A stretch of 64,000 nucleotides of DNA from DATBLY01 sp963705545 (GTDB lineage Bacteria; Actinomycetota; UBA4738; HRBIN12). Under the pieces are notes generated by a model. That model was not told the DNA's origin. It did no database searches and saw nothing but the letters and a program-made list of their open reading frames with translations. The translations under genes and the position numbers were made by a program. How positions within the stretch are numbered: the stretch's first letter is position 1; every line of letters begins with the position of its first letter. This document shows positions 35,628 to 45,851 of the stretch, piece after piece. The stretch lies in assembly GCA_963705545.1 (NCBI GenBank), contig CAVPJX010000004.1:1-64000 (forward strand). The letters run 5' to 3'.

Positions 35628-36337
35628 CCCGGGTCCGGCAACCCGGGGATCGGATCCCCCGCTTCGGAGCGGACCCGCTCCTCAGCGCGCACGACGGTCA
35701 CGCCGCCGGCTCCCATCGCCCGCCACGTGCCGTCGGTCCATACGGCGGCGGTCCGCTCGTCGAGGCCCAGGAGGACGACGTCGGCCCGTGGCGCCTCGTC
35801 TCGGGCCGAGTCCAGCCACCGATGGCCGAACGTCTCGAAATGCGGCAGCACCGCGACACCGGGGACCAACCCGAGGGCCGGGCGATAAGCGCGGTGTTCG
35901 TCGCCCGGGTACCGACCCCGGATCAGCGTCCACTCCCCCAGCGCCATCGCGCCGGCCGAGGATCCGCCGAGCGCCGCTCCGTCGCGCCACGCACCGACGA
36001 TCGCGTCCCAGACCTTCGACCCGAACAGCACCTTCGCCGTGTGCCCCGGGTCGCCGCCGACGACGTAGAAGAACCGGCCCGCGGCGGCGTCGGCCGCGAT
36101 CGACGCGTCGTTCGCCTGACGACGGGTGAGGACCGGGAGCTCGTGCACCTCGACGCCGAGCGGCGTGAACCAGCGCCGCGCGTTCGCCACGGCCAGGTCG
36201 GGGCGGTGCTTCGCCGCGGCGGTGGCCAGGACGTAGGCGGGACCGTCGCCCGCGGCCGCGGCGAGCACGCGGTCCTGCGGCTCGTTGCCAGGGTTCAGCT
36301 CGTCCCCGCCGACGAGCGCGAGCGGTCCGGCCGTCAT
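35624..36337 (-). CDS. Peptidase S51 / cyanophycinase-like protein
   Basis: Type 1 glutamine amidotransferase-like serine hydrolase of 237 residues. It starts LALVGGDELNPGNEPQD. The nucleophile Ser is in ALGGSSAGAMALGE, with YVVGGDPGHTAKVL before it and PHFETFGHRWLD after it. It matches the peptidase E/cyanophycinase group, which cleaves Asp-containing dipeptides or cyanophycin. No cyanophycin synthetase gene is present here, so a peptidase E-like role is more likely. The ATG has no strong ribosome site. Confidence 0.87.
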   Translation of the reverse strand: MTAGPLALVGGDELNPGNEPQDRVLAAAAGDGPAYVLATAAAKHRPDLAVANARRWFTPLGVEVHELPVLTRRQANDASIAADAAAGRFFYVVGGDPGHTAKVLFGSKVWDAIVGAWRDGAALGGSSAGAMALGEWTLIRGRYPGDEHRAYRPALGLVPGVAVLPHFETFGHRWLDSARDEAPRADVVLLGLDERTAAVWTDGTWRAMGAGGVTVVRAEERVRSEAGDPIPGLPDPG

Positions 36338-36367
36338 CCCGGGAGCGTACCGGCGAGCGAGGGGGCG

Positions 36368-36793
36368 TTAGGTCGGGAGGATGGCGGCCAGATCCCAGAC
36401 GCGAGGCGCGTCCGGAACGAGCCGAACGAGGACGCCCGGCTGAGCCTGACGCTGCTCCGCGAACCGGGCCCCGTCGCGCTCACCGAGGTACCGCCCCGCG
36501 ATCGAGGCCCGGATCTCCGTGACGTCGCCGTCGATCAGGGTCGCTGAACCCTCCACCCTGACCCCGCGGAACGGCGCGTTCGCCTCGAAGACCAGGAGGG
36601 TGCAGCGGGGGTCGCGGCGCAGGTGCGCGAGCTTCGGATCCCCCTCGGCGATCACGACCTCGAACCCATCCGCGTGCCAGCGGAACCACACGGGCGCGAT
36701 CGCGGTCGCTCCGTCGGCTCGGCGTGTCGCCAGGACCGCCGGCGCCGGCGCCTCGAGCAGCGAGCGCATCTCGTTCGCCCAACCCGCACTCAT
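36368..36793 (-). CDS. PPOX-class (pyridoxamine 5'-phosphate oxidase-like) protein
   Basis: Split-barrel flavin/F420-binding protein of 141 residues: PAVLATRRADGATAIAPVWFRW, VVIAEGDPKLAHLRRDPRCTLLVFE and GVRVEGSATLID. The C-terminus is DAPRVWDLAAILPT. Its start overlaps the stop of the upstream HTH gene (ATGA), so it belongs to that gene's autoregulated operon. The substrate is unknown. Confidence 0.85.
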   Translation of the reverse strand: MSAGWANEMRSLLEAPAPAVLATRRADGATAIAPVWFRWHADGFEVVIAEGDPKLAHLRRDPRCTLLVFEANAPFRGVRVEGSATLIDGDVTEIRASIAGRYLGERDGARFAEQRQAQPGVLVRLVPDAPRVWDLAAILPT

Positions 36794-37503
36794 GGCGCAA
36801 CGCTACCGCTCGTACCGGCGAGGGCTCGGCGCAGGAGCGCGAGTCGTTCGTCGTCCAGAGGCTCGGTCGCGGCGGCGATCCGCACGACGTCGCCGAGCGA
36901 TGCGACGCGCACCGCTCCGCCGTCGACCGTGAGGAACGAGGCGTCGCGAGCGAGGTCGCGGTAGCCGCCGGTGCCGGGCGGGCGCGGGTCGAGCTCGAGG
37001 GGTCCGAGCGAGGTCACGAGCTCGAGCCGGCCCGCCGACGCGAGCGACGCGGGATCGCGCTCGAACGGGAGGCTCCCGCCGTCGGCTCGGAGCCGCGCGT
37101 GGACGGCGTCGAGCATCGCGGCGATCGCCTCCAGCTCGCGGCGCCCGTCGGCCGGGACGAGCGTGAGCGCGGCCGCCTCCACGGCGACGCCGTGCAGGAC
37201 CGCCGCGGCGTCGCCCGACACCAGGGCCGGGAGCTCGCGGCCGGCCACCTCGCGGAGGAGGGCGTGCAGGTTTTCCGGCAGGCTCGGTGGCGAGGTGGGG
37301 GGCGGGGGGAGCGGCGCGAGGTGCACCCGGAGCTCGAGCCCGCATCGCTCGACCAGCTCGCTGACGCGCCGGAACGACGGCGAGGCACGGCCGCGCTCGA
37401 GCCGGGCGATCGCGGACTGGGTCGTGCCGGCCCGGGCGGCCAGCTCGACCTGGGACAAGCCGGCCCGTCTCCGGGCCTCGCGGACGAGCGCCGAGCCGTC
37501 CAT
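36790..37503 (-). CDS. XRE-family HTH protein with nucleotidyltransferase-like C-terminal domain
   Basis: Protein of 237 residues. The N-terminal Cro/C1 helix-turn-helix has GLSQVELAARAGTTQSAIARLERG. After a proline-rich linker the C-terminal domain (about 85-235) begins ALVSGDAAAVLHGV. That placement resembles the start of nucleotidyltransferase-fold (AbiEii/MenT-like) domains, but the expected TxDxD catalytic pattern is not visible (ALTLVPADG instead). It may be a degenerate or non-catalytic version. ATG at 37503 lies just after two copies of a 16-bp palindrome, suggesting autorepression. The PPOX gene overlaps its 3' end. Confidence 0.8.
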   Translation of the reverse strand: MDGSALVREARRRAGLSQVELAARAGTTQSAIARLERGRASPSFRRVSELVERCGLELRVHLAPLPPPPTSPPSLPENLHALLREVAGRELPALVSGDAAAVLHGVAVEAAALTLVPADGRRELEAIAAMLDAVHARLRADGGSLPFERDPASLASAGRLELVTSLGPLELDPRPPGTGGYRDLARDASFLTVDGGAVRVASLGDVVRIAAATEPLDDERLALLRRALAGTSGSVAP

Positions 37504-37514
37504 ACTTCCCGAGG

Positions 37515-37553
37515 ATAGCGTTTCGGCTATGTATCGCATAGCGTATCCGCTAT
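37515..37553. promoter_or_regulatory. Twin palindromic operators upstream of the XRE-nucleotidyltransferase gene
   Basis: Two 16-bp sites, ATAGCGTTTCGGCTAT (37515-37530) and ATAGCGTATCCGCTAT (37538-37553), match at 14 of 16 positions and are spaced 23 bp centre to centre. The second is a perfect 6-bp inverted repeat. They lie 12 and 35 bp upstream of the start codon, as expected for an autoregulating HTH protein. Confidence 0.7.
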
Positions 37554-37594
37554 TTGCTCGCGGCCACGAGCCCGACTAGCATCCGCGTCACTGC

Positions 37595-37704
37595 GCGTCG
37601 CGGAGGCGAAGCCGGTCGGAATCCGGCGCTGTCCCGCAACTGTAGGCCCGGTGGGCGATCACGATCATCCCGCTCCGGGCGAGCCAGGCCGCCCTGCGCG
37701 ACGC
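37595..37704 (+). ncRNA. Cobalamin riboswitch aptamer
   Basis: Classic B12-element sequence: GAAGCCGGTCGGAATCCGGC followed by GCTGTCCCGCAACTGTA (about 37608-37644), then a variable arm and the B12-box GGGCGAGCCAGGCCGCCC (about 37677-37694). The closing stem P1 pairs GCGTCGCG (37595-37602) with CGCGACGC (37697-37704). It senses adenosyl- or other cobalamins and controls the B12-uptake operon downstream. Confidence 0.95.
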
Positions 37705-37747
37705 GAACGGGCTGAACGACCCTCGAGGCAAGGGGACGCGGCCGCCC

Positions 37748-37824
37748 GGGCGCTCCGCCCGTGACGACCCCCCCGGCCGGGTCGTTCCGATGGGGGCGCG
37801 AGGACGCCCCGGAAAGGAGCGCCC
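37748..37824 (+). promoter_or_regulatory. Riboswitch expression platform with anti-Shine-Dalgarno pairing
   Basis: GGGCGCTCC at 37748-37756 is perfectly complementary (9 bp) to GGAGCGCCC at 37816-37824, which contains the ribosome site of the first operon gene. Two small hairpins between them (37764-37785, stem ACGACCC/GGGTCGT, and 37793-37810, stem GGGGCG/CGCCCC) would bring the halves together. This points to control at translation initiation. Confidence 0.7.
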
Positions 37825-37826
37825 TG

Positions 37827-38843
37827 ATGAGCCGGACCCTCCGACGGGTCGTCGTTCCGTTCCTGTTCACCGCCGTGATCGCCGCCACGCCGAACCCGGC
37901 GACCGCGGTCCCGGCGGGTGATCTCGGGCGCGTCGACCGCGCGCTCGCGTTCGTCGCGCAGCAGCAGACGCGCAACGGCGCCGTCCCGGCGTTCTCGCCG
38001 ATCGGCTCCACCGCCGACGCGGTCCTGTCGTTCGTCGCGGCCGGGATCGGCAGGCGTCCCGTGCGCGACGCGCTCGACTACCTCCGCGAGCAGACGACGA
38101 AGGGCAACGCGAACACGATCGGGCTCCAGGCGAAGGTCGTGACCGCATGGGCCACGGCCGGTCGCGACGCGCGCGACGTGGGCGGGACCGATCTCGTCGA
38201 GGCGCTCGAGACGTCGATCGACGACGACGGGCACTACGGCGACGCCGCGGTGTTCGACCAGGCGCTCGTGATCCTGGCGCTCGTCACCGCCGGCGAGCCG
38301 GTGCCGGCGGCCGCGACCGAGTGGCTCGTCGCGGCGCAGTGCGCGGACGGCGGCTGGCAGTACGACCTGCCCGCCGCGGACACCGACGACGAGCACTGCG
38401 TGTCCACGACGGACCCGGCGAACGACTTCTTCGAGTCCGAGACGAACGCGACGTCGTTCGTGCTGCAGGCGGTCGCCGCGGCCGGGGCGACGCCGAGATA
38501 CGCCCACGACCCGTTCGTGTTCCTCGAGGAGATCCGCGACGCGGCGTACGGCGGCTGGGGCTACTCGTGGTCGTTCTCCGGGACCGACGCGAACTCCACG
38601 GCGCTCGTGATCCAGGCCTACGTCTCGTCCGAGCGGGCGATCCCCGACGGCGCGATCGCCGCGCTCCGCCGGCTCCAGTACCCGTGCGGCGCGTTCGCGT
38701 TCACCCGCGACGCGGCCGGGAAGAAGACGGGCGCCGACGTGGGCGCGACGATCGGCGCGGTCCTGGGCCTGTTGCGCGTCGCGCGGCCGGTGCCGGACGC
38801 GCAGCTCGGGCCGCTGCCGGCGCCCTCGACCTGCGCGGCGTGA
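37827..38843 (+). CDS. Secreted alpha/alpha-toroid protein, transcobalamin alpha-domain-like
   Basis: Secreted protein of 338 residues, first gene under the cobalamin riboswitch. A signal peptide covers about 1-30. The mature part is an all-helical repeat protein of the squalene cyclase/prenyltransferase toroid type, with DGGWQYD near 174 and GGWGYSW near 242. The helices resemble the alpha domain of animal intrinsic factor and transcobalamin (STADAVLSFV, NSTALVIQAY). C172 and C191 could form a disulfide. No membrane anchor or catalytic DxDD motif is seen, so it is unlikely to be a terpene cyclase. With the DUF4430 neighbour it probably forms a B12-binding pair. ATG follows GGAAAGGAGC. Confidence 0.85.
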   Translation: MSRTLRRVVVPFLFTAVIAATPNPATAVPAGDLGRVDRALAFVAQQQTRNGAVPAFSPIGSTADAVLSFVAAGIGRRPVRDALDYLREQTTKGNANTIGLQAKVVTAWATAGRDARDVGGTDLVEALETSIDDDGHYGDAAVFDQALVILALVTAGEPVPAAATEWLVAAQCADGGWQYDLPAADTDDEHCVSTTDPANDFFESETNATSFVLQAVAAAGATPRYAHDPFVFLEEIRDAAYGGWGYSWSFSGTDANSTALVIQAYVSSERAIPDGAIAALRRLQYPCGAFAFTRDAAGKKTGADVGATIGAVLGLLRVARPVPDAQLGPLPAPSTCAA

Positions 38844-38895
38844 ACCGCGATGGGCGGAGGTCGGATCGCGAGACGGGGACGGTGAGCGGAGCGAC

Positions 38896-39835
38896 ATGAG
38901 CCTCGTGGCGGCGGTGCGGCGGGGGACGGCGGCGCTGGTCCTGGCGCTCGCCGCCCTCGTCGCCCCGGCGGCCGCCGCGAGCGAGGGCGCCTGCGCCGCC
39001 GCGGGCACCGGGCCCCATGCAGCGCTCGTCGTCGACACGGGCTCGGACGTCGCGACGTACTGCGTGTCGCTGGACGCGGCGAGCGTGAGCGGCACCCACC
39101 TGATCGAGCTCGCGGGCCGGCAGCACGGGTTGGACTTCGCGTTCGGCTACGGCGGCGCCGCGGTGTGCCGTCTGGCGGGCGTCGGCGTCGACGGCGGGGA
39201 CTGCTTCGGCGCCTTCCCCGACTTCTGGGGCTACTGGCACGGTGACGGGACCGGCGGCTGGACGTGGGCGCCGACCGGAGCCGCGAGCCACGACGTCGCC
39301 GACGGCGGCGTCGAGGGCTGGTCGTGGGGGAGCGGCGACTCGCCGCAGACCCACCCGGCGCCGCCCGCGACCACGATCGAGGACGTCTGCGGGGCGGTCG
39401 AGGAGCCCTCCCCGCCGCCCGCTGGAGGCGGCGGGGGAACCGGCGGCGGAACGGACGGAGGGTCGGGCGGTGGGCAGGACACGCAGCCCGACGGCTCGGG
39501 CGGCGGCGGAGGATCGACCGGCGAGGACACGGGACCGTCGGACCAGGGCGCGGCGATCGACGACCCCGGCGTCGAACCTTCGAAGGGTGCGGGCGCCGAG
39601 GGCCCGACCGGTCCGACGGGCGATGCTCCCGACCTCGCCTCGGGCGGGAGCGGCGCCGGTGACGCGGCGGCCGCGCCGACGGGGTCCGGCGAGGACGAGG
39701 TCCGCGCGGCCGCCGCGGGACCACGGGTCGGGCACCGTCCCGGCCCCCGGCGTCGCGGGCGCGATCGTCGTGATCGCCGCGCTCGCGATCGGCGGCTGGT
39801 GGCGGATGCGGCGCGGCTCCGGGGGTGCCCGGTGA
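38896..39835 (+). CDS. DUF4430 (transcobalamin beta-domain-like) surface protein with C-terminal membrane anchor, frameshifted
   Basis: Second gene of the B12 operon. A signal peptide (about 1-28) is followed by a DUF4430 domain (about 40-150): GLDFAFGYGGAAVCRL, DCFGAFPDFWGYWHGDGTGGWTW and GGVEGWSWG. DUF4430 is related to the C-terminal beta domain of transcobalamins. Cysteines at 33, 56, 91 and 103 suggest disulfides. A long Gly/Ser/Pro-rich linker leads to a membrane helix (VAGAIVVIAALAIGGWW) with a basic end (RMRRG). That anchor lies in the next frame, so a one-base insertion near 39718 must be assumed. Its stop overlaps the GTG of the T-component gene (GTGA). It would display the B12-binding half at the cell surface. 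Confidence 0.83.
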
Positions 39836-40653
39836 GCCGGACGCGCCTTCCGGACGACGTGCACCCGGCGACGTGGCTCGTGTGGGCTGCCGGCGCGGCG
39901 GCCGTCGCGTTCGTCACGACGAACCCCTGGTACCTGGCCACCGCGATCGCGATCGCCTGGTTCGTCTACGCCTCGTGCCGCATCGACGGGCCGACCGCGC
40001 GCTCGTTCCGCGTGTTCCTGCTCGCCGGGCTGATCGCGATGGCGCTGCGGACGGCGCTCGTGCTGTTCGGTCCGGTCGTGCCGCGGGAGCGTCGTCGCGG
40101 CCGCGCTCGAGGGGATGCGCCTGGCCGCCCTGCTCGCGATCTTCGGCACGTTCAACGCCGTGGCCGACCCGTTCGGCGTGGTGCGCCTGGCGCCGCGCCG
40201 GTTCCACGAGCCCGCGCTGGCCGCGGCGCTCGCGCTGTCGATCGCGCCCCGCACGATCGCGTCCGTGCACCGCGTGCGCGAGGCGCAGGCGATCCGCGGC
40301 CTGCCGGTCGGGCGCGTGCGCGGGCTCCCGTCCCTGGCCGTCCCGGTCCTGGCGAACGGGCTCGAGGAGGCGATGACGCTGGCCGAGAGCATGGACGCGC
40401 GCGGGCACGGCCGCGGGCGCCGCACGCGCTACCGGCCGTCGCGGTGGACGCCCGGGGCGGTCGCCGTGGTCGCCGCGAGCGCGGCCGCGGCCGCGGCGTT
40501 CCTCGCCGTCGCGTTCACGAGCGGCGCGACGCTGCACCCCTCGACGTTCCCGTTGCGGATGCCGGCCGTCGATCCGTGGCTGCTCGTCGCCGAGTGCCTG
40601 CTGGTCGTGCCCGCCTTCGTGCTGGACCGGCCCGCGCGGCCGGGGACACCGGC

Positions 40654-40657
<4 letters not shown>
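39832..40657 (+). CDS. ecfT: ECF transporter T component (EcfT/CbiQ family), frameshifted
   Basis: Membrane scaffold subunit of an energy-coupling-factor importer. Hydrophobic helices at the start (WLVWAAGAAAVAFVTTN) lead to the EcfT coupling motifs, VREAQAIRG and AESMDARGHG, which contact the ATPases. The frame changes near 40085: after VLFGPVV the sequence continues as SVVAAALEGMRLAALLAIFGTFNAVADPFG one base further on. GTG at 39832 overlaps the previous stop. It lies between the DUF4430 gene and the fused ATPase gene, all apparently one transcript under B12 control. Confidence 0.87.
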
Positions 40658-42243
<1,586 letters not shown>

Positions 42244-42247
<4 letters not shown>

Positions 42248-43120
42248 GCGCGGCCCGCGTCGCGACCGTCCCCCGCCCGGTCCGCGCGCCGCGCGCGCCC
42301 GTCCCCGGCGATCGCGCTCCGCACGCTCGCGCTCGTCGCGGTGAACGTCATCGGCGTGCTCGCGTTCGTCTGGCCGTTCGTGCTGCCGCTCGCGCCCGGC
42401 GTGAACGAGCAGCACCGCGTCGACGGGCCGGTGATCCTGCTGGTCCTGCTCGGCTCGCTCGGGCTGCTGCTGTTCGTCGAGCTCAGCCGCGGCGGGATGG
42501 GACCGAAGACCGTCGCGCTGCTCGGCGTGCTGGGCGCCGCGATGGTCGCGCTGCGGCTGCCCGGCTTCGTCGCGGGGTTCAGCGCGATGTTCATCGTCGT
42601 CCTGCTGGCGGGCAACGCGTTCGGACCGTCGTTCGGGTGGCTGCTCGGCGCCGTGGGCACGTTCGCGAGCGGGCTGTTCGTCGGCGGGCTGGGGCCGTGG
42701 CTCCCGTTCCAGATGGTCGCGGTCGGCTGGGTCGGGATGGGCGCGGGCCTGCTGCCGCGGCACACGACGTGGCCGCGGCGGATCGGCGCGCTCGCCGCCT
42801 ACGGGTTCGTCGTCGGCTACGCGTTCGGCGCGGTGATGAACCTGTGGTCGTGGCCGTTCGTGGCGGGCAGCTCGGCGCTCGGCTGGGATCCGTCGGCGGG
42901 CGCCGCGACGAACCTGCGCCACTACGCCGCGTTCTACGCGGTCACCTCGTTCGCGTGGGACACGTTCCGCGCCGTGGGCAACGCGCTGCTGGTGTTGGTG
43001 CTCGGGCGACCGCTGCTCGCGACGCTCGACCGCGCCGCGCGGCGGATGCGCCTGGACCTGCGCCCGGCGGAGCCCGAGGTCGTCGGGCCCGACGCGGCGC
43101 CGGAGCTCGAGCCGGCCTGA
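42244..43120 (+). CDS. ECF transporter S component, probable cobalamin-specific, frameshifted
   Basis: Substrate-specific membrane subunit with about six to seven helices: LRTLALVAVNVIGVLAFVWPF, FSAMFIVVLLAGNAFGPSFGWLLGAVGTF, LPFQMVAVGWVGMGAGLLP and a TM block near VGYAFGAVMNLWSWPF. The N-terminal residues (MSAARVATVPRPV) lie in another frame, with a plus-one shift near 42300. It is the last gene of the riboswitch-controlled operon and overlaps the ATPase gene by 4 bp. B12 specificity is inferred from the riboswitch and from the transcobalamin-like genes. The fold fits ECF S components of the CbrT-like kind. Confidence 0.82.
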
Positions 43121-43145
43121 CGGCAGCGCTCGGTAGCATGCCCAC

Positions 43146-43829
43146 ATGGACACCCGCCGCCCCACGCCGAGCGAGAAGACCCGCGTCCGCCGGCATCCCG
43201 AGCGCGGCGACTACGACCGCGCGACGATCGACGCGATCCTGGACGAGGCGCTGATCTGTCACGTCGCGTGGGTCGGGGAGGACGGCGGGCCGCGCGTGAT
43301 CCCCACGATCCACGCGCGCGACGGCGACACGCTCTACATCCACGGCTCGCAGGCCAGCCGCACGCTCCGCGCCCTCCGCGGCGACCTGCCGCTGTGCCTC
43401 GAGGCGACGCTGATCGACGGCCTGGTGCTCGCGCGCTCGACGTTCAACCACTCGATGAACTACCGCTCGGTCGTGGTGTACGCGATCGCGCGCGAGGTGA
43501 CCGACCCCGACGAGATGGCCCGCGCACAGGCGATCCTCGTCGAGCACGTCGTGCGCGGACGCGCGGCGGAGGCGCGCCTGCCGAACGCGCAGGAGTTGAA
43601 GCAGACCGCGATCCTGGCGTTGCCGCTGGACGAGGCGTCGGCGAAGGTCCGCACCGGCGGCCCGAAGGATCCCGACGAGGACCTGGACCTCGACGTGTGG
43701 GCCGGCGTGCTCCCGCTCGGCCTCGCGGTCGGCGAGCCGGTCGCCGATCCGGACCTGAAGGGCGGCGTCGACGTCCCCGGCTACGTGCGCGGGTACCGCC
43801 GGCCCGGTGGCGGGGGCCTCACGGCGTGA
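43146..43829 (+). CDS. FMN-binding split-barrel protein (NimA-like PPOX family)
   Basis: Flavin-binding protein of 227 residues resembling NimA-like nitroimidazole-resistance/pyridoxamine-oxidase proteins: RRHPERGDYDRATIDAILDEALICHVAWV, GDTLYIHGSQASRTLRAL and STFNHSMNYRSVVVYAIA. The C-terminus has GWAG-like VWAGVLPLGL and ends in a Gly-rich tail. A SnoaL-like gene overlaps its stop (GTGA), and an MFS gene overlaps that one, so three genes may be co-transcribed. It begins 25 bp after the B12 operon. Confidence 0.87.
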   Translation: MDTRRPTPSEKTRVRRHPERGDYDRATIDAILDEALICHVAWVGEDGGPRVIPTIHARDGDTLYIHGSQASRTLRALRGDLPLCLEATLIDGLVLARSTFNHSMNYRSVVVYAIAREVTDPDEMARAQAILVEHVVRGRAAEARLPNAQELKQTAILALPLDEASAKVRTGGPKDPDEDLDLDVWAGVLPLGLAVGEPVADPDLKGGVDVPGYVRGYRRPGGGGLTA

Positions 43830-44215
43830 CGCTCGACCGCGCCGCGTTCGTCGCGCTGATGGACGACGTCGCGGACGCGTGGAACCGGGGCGACTCCCGC
43901 CGGGCGCTCGAACGGTTCACCGAGGATGCCCGCTACGTCGAACCACCCGATGTACAGCGCTACGTGGGCCACGACGAGCTGTGGACGTACTTCGGGGGCG
44001 ACGACCCGCCGCCGATGTCCCTCACCTGGCACCACCTCGTCTTCGACGAGGCCGACCAGCTCGGCGCGGCCGAGTACACGTACGCGGGGGAGGGGTCGAC
44101 CTACCACGGGATCGCGCTGGTCCGGATCGAGGGCGACCGGATCGCCGACTGGCGCGAGTACCAGGTGCGCTCGGACCTGGACTGGGAGCGCTTCGCCGCC
44201 GGGAACCGCTTCTGA
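43826..44215 (+). CDS. SnoaL/NTF2-like protein
   Basis: Cone-fold (NTF2-like) protein of 129 residues: FVALMDDVADAWNRGDSRRALERFTEDARYVEPP near the start and GIALVRIEGDRIADWREYQ near the end. Such domains are used for small-molecule binding or isomerase/cyclase chemistry. The GTG start overlaps the upstream stop. It is translationally linked to the FMN-binding gene before it and the MFS gene after it. No specific substrate can be given. Confidence 0.82.
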   Translation: MTLDRAAFVALMDDVADAWNRGDSRRALERFTEDARYVEPPDVQRYVGHDELWTYFGGDDPPPMSLTWHHLVFDEADQLGAAEYTYAGEGSTYHGIALVRIEGDRIADWREYQVRSDLDWERFAAGNRF

Positions 44216-45405
44216 GCACGCCCGCGTCCCCCACGCTCCGCGCGAACCTGCGCGCGATGCCCCGCGAGGCGTGGGTGCTGTTCGCGGGCGCGTTCGTGAA
44301 CCGTCTGGGCGGGTTCACGCTCCCCTTCCTCACCCTCTACCTGGTCGGCGAGGGCTACGGCGCGCCGGCGGCGGGCATCGCGATCGCGGCGTACGGGGTC
44401 GGCGGGATCGGGGCGCAGGCCGTCGGCGGCCTGGTCGCCGACCGGCTCGGCCGGCGGTTCGCGATCGCGCTGTCGATGTTCGGCTGCGCCGGGTTGGTGC
44501 TCTCGCTCGTGTGGGTGCACGCGCTCGGGCCGCTCGTGGCGATCATGGCCCTGTTCGGCTTCACGGCCGAGCTCTACCGACCGGCGAGCTCCGCGCTGAT
44601 CGCCGACCTGGTGCCGAGCGAACGGCGCGTCACCGCGTTCACGGTCTACCGCCTGTTCATCAACGTCGGTTGGGCGCTCGGCCTCGCGCTCGGCGGGTTC
44701 GTCGCCGAGCGCTCGTTCACGATCCTGTTCGTCGCCGACGCCGCATCCTCCGTGCTCTTCGGCGTGATCGCGCTCGTGGCGCTGCCGCACGGCGTCCGCT
44801 CCTCCAAGCACGATGAGCGTCACCTGCCCACGGCGCGCCGGTCGATCGTGGCCGACGGCGGGTTCCTGCTCTTCCTGGGCGCGGTGCTCACCACCGCGAT
44901 CGTCTACGCGCAGAACGTGGCCACGATGCCGTTGCACATCGTCGACGCCGGACATCCCGCGTCCACGTACGGCTTGCTCCAGGCCTTGAACGGCGCGCTG
45001 ATCGTCCTGATCGAGCTGCCCGTGACCGCCAGGACCCAGCGACGGCGGAAGACCTCGATGGTCGCGCTCGGCGCGCTGCTGATCGGCGGGGCGTTCGCCT
45101 CGCTCGCCGTGGCCACCGCGATCCCGGCCCTCGTCGCGATGATCGTCGTGTGGACGCTCGGGGAGATGATCGAGTCCCCGGTGAGCGCCGCGTTCGTCGC
45201 CGACCGCGCGCCCGAGCACGCCCGCGGGCGCTACCAGTCGGCGTTCGGCTCGATGTACGGCGTGGCCTGGACCGTCGGCCCGATCCTCGGGACGACCCTG
45301 TACCAGGCCGACCCCACCGCCCTGTGGCTCGGGTGCGGGGTCCTGGGGATCGTCGCCGCGCTCCTGGCCCTGGCCGCCGGTCGCCGCCCGGCACCGGTCG
45401 CATGA
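44212..45405 (+). CDS. MFS transporter (DHA1-like)
   Basis: Major facilitator of about 397 residues with 12 helices: AWVLFAGAFVNRLGGFTLPFLTLYLVGEG in TM1, motif A GGLVADRLGRRFAI in loop 2-3, and PASSALIADLVPSERRVTAFTVYR in TM4. The second half contains TMPLHIVDAG. The conserved LRANLRAMPREAW before TM1 has no ATG/GTG/TTG at its beginning. A CTG at 44212 overlaps the preceding stop as CTGA, in the same way as the ATGA/GTGA overlaps of its neighbours, and is my preferred start. ATG at 44257 is the alternative. Likely a drug or metabolite exporter. Confidence 0.85.
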   Translation: MSTPASPTLRANLRAMPREAWVLFAGAFVNRLGGFTLPFLTLYLVGEGYGAPAAGIAIAAYGVGGIGAQAVGGLVADRLGRRFAIALSMFGCAGLVLSLVWVHALGPLVAIMALFGFTAELYRPASSALIADLVPSERRVTAFTVYRLFINVGWALGLALGGFVAERSFTILFVADAASSVLFGVIALVALPHGVRSSKHDERHLPTARRSIVADGGFLLFLGAVLTTAIVYAQNVATMPLHIVDAGHPASTYGLLQALNGALIVLIELPVTARTQRRRKTSMVALGALLIGGAFASLAVATAIPALVAMIVVWTLGEMIESPVSAAFVADRAPEHARGRYQSAFGSMYGVAWTVGPILGTTLYQADPTALWLGCGVLGIVAALLALAAGRRPAPVA

Positions 45406-45449
45406 CCGTGGCACGCTAGGGAGACGTTGCCCTGCCAGGAGGAGCTGCG

Positions 45450-45851
45450 ATGAAGGAAGCCCCCAAGTCGCTCGGGACCCGGAAGCCGCCCGTGCCGTCG
45501 GAGAGCCACGCCGAGATCGACGACTGGATCCGACGCGTGATGCCGGATCTGCATCCCATCGTCGAACGGCTCGACGAGACGATCCGCGGGTCGATCCCCG
45601 GGCTGCACTACGCGGTCAAGTGGAAGAAGGCGTACTACGGGTTGCCGGAACACGGGTGGCTCATCGAGATGGTCGCGTACGACGTCTCCGTGAACGTCGT
45701 CTTCTTCGGCGGCGCCGACTTCGACCCCCCTCCGCCGCTCGGGACCACCGACCGGACGCGCTACGTCAAGGTGAAGACGCTGGAGGAGGCGCAGGCGCCG
45801 GACCTGCGCGCGTGGATCGAGCAGGCCGGACGGACGCCGGGCTGGCGCTAG
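45450..45851 (+). CDS. DUF1801 (YdhG-like) protein
   Basis: Protein of 133 residues of the DUF1801 family: ESHAEIDDWIRRVMPDLHPIVERLDETIRGSIPG, KWKKAYYGLPEHGWLIEMVAYDVSVNVVFFGG and the C-terminal RYVKVKTLEEAQAPDLRAWIEQA. The fold is CyaY/YdhG-like, and the function is unknown. CCAGGAGGAGCTGCG precedes the ATG. It is a single gene. Confidence 0.85.
   Translation: MKEAPKSLGTRKPPVPSESHAEIDDWIRRVMPDLHPIVERLDETIRGSIPGLHYAVKWKKAYYGLPEHGWLIEMVAYDVSVNVVFFGGADFDPPPPLGTTDRTRYVKVKTLEEAQAPDLRAWIEQAGRTPGWR

Noticed and set aside
37827..38843. Terpene cyclase annotation for the toroid protein
   Set aside because: It has a signal peptide and toroid repeats but no DxDD or aspartate-rich catalytic motif. Riboswitch and DUF4430 context favour B12 binding.
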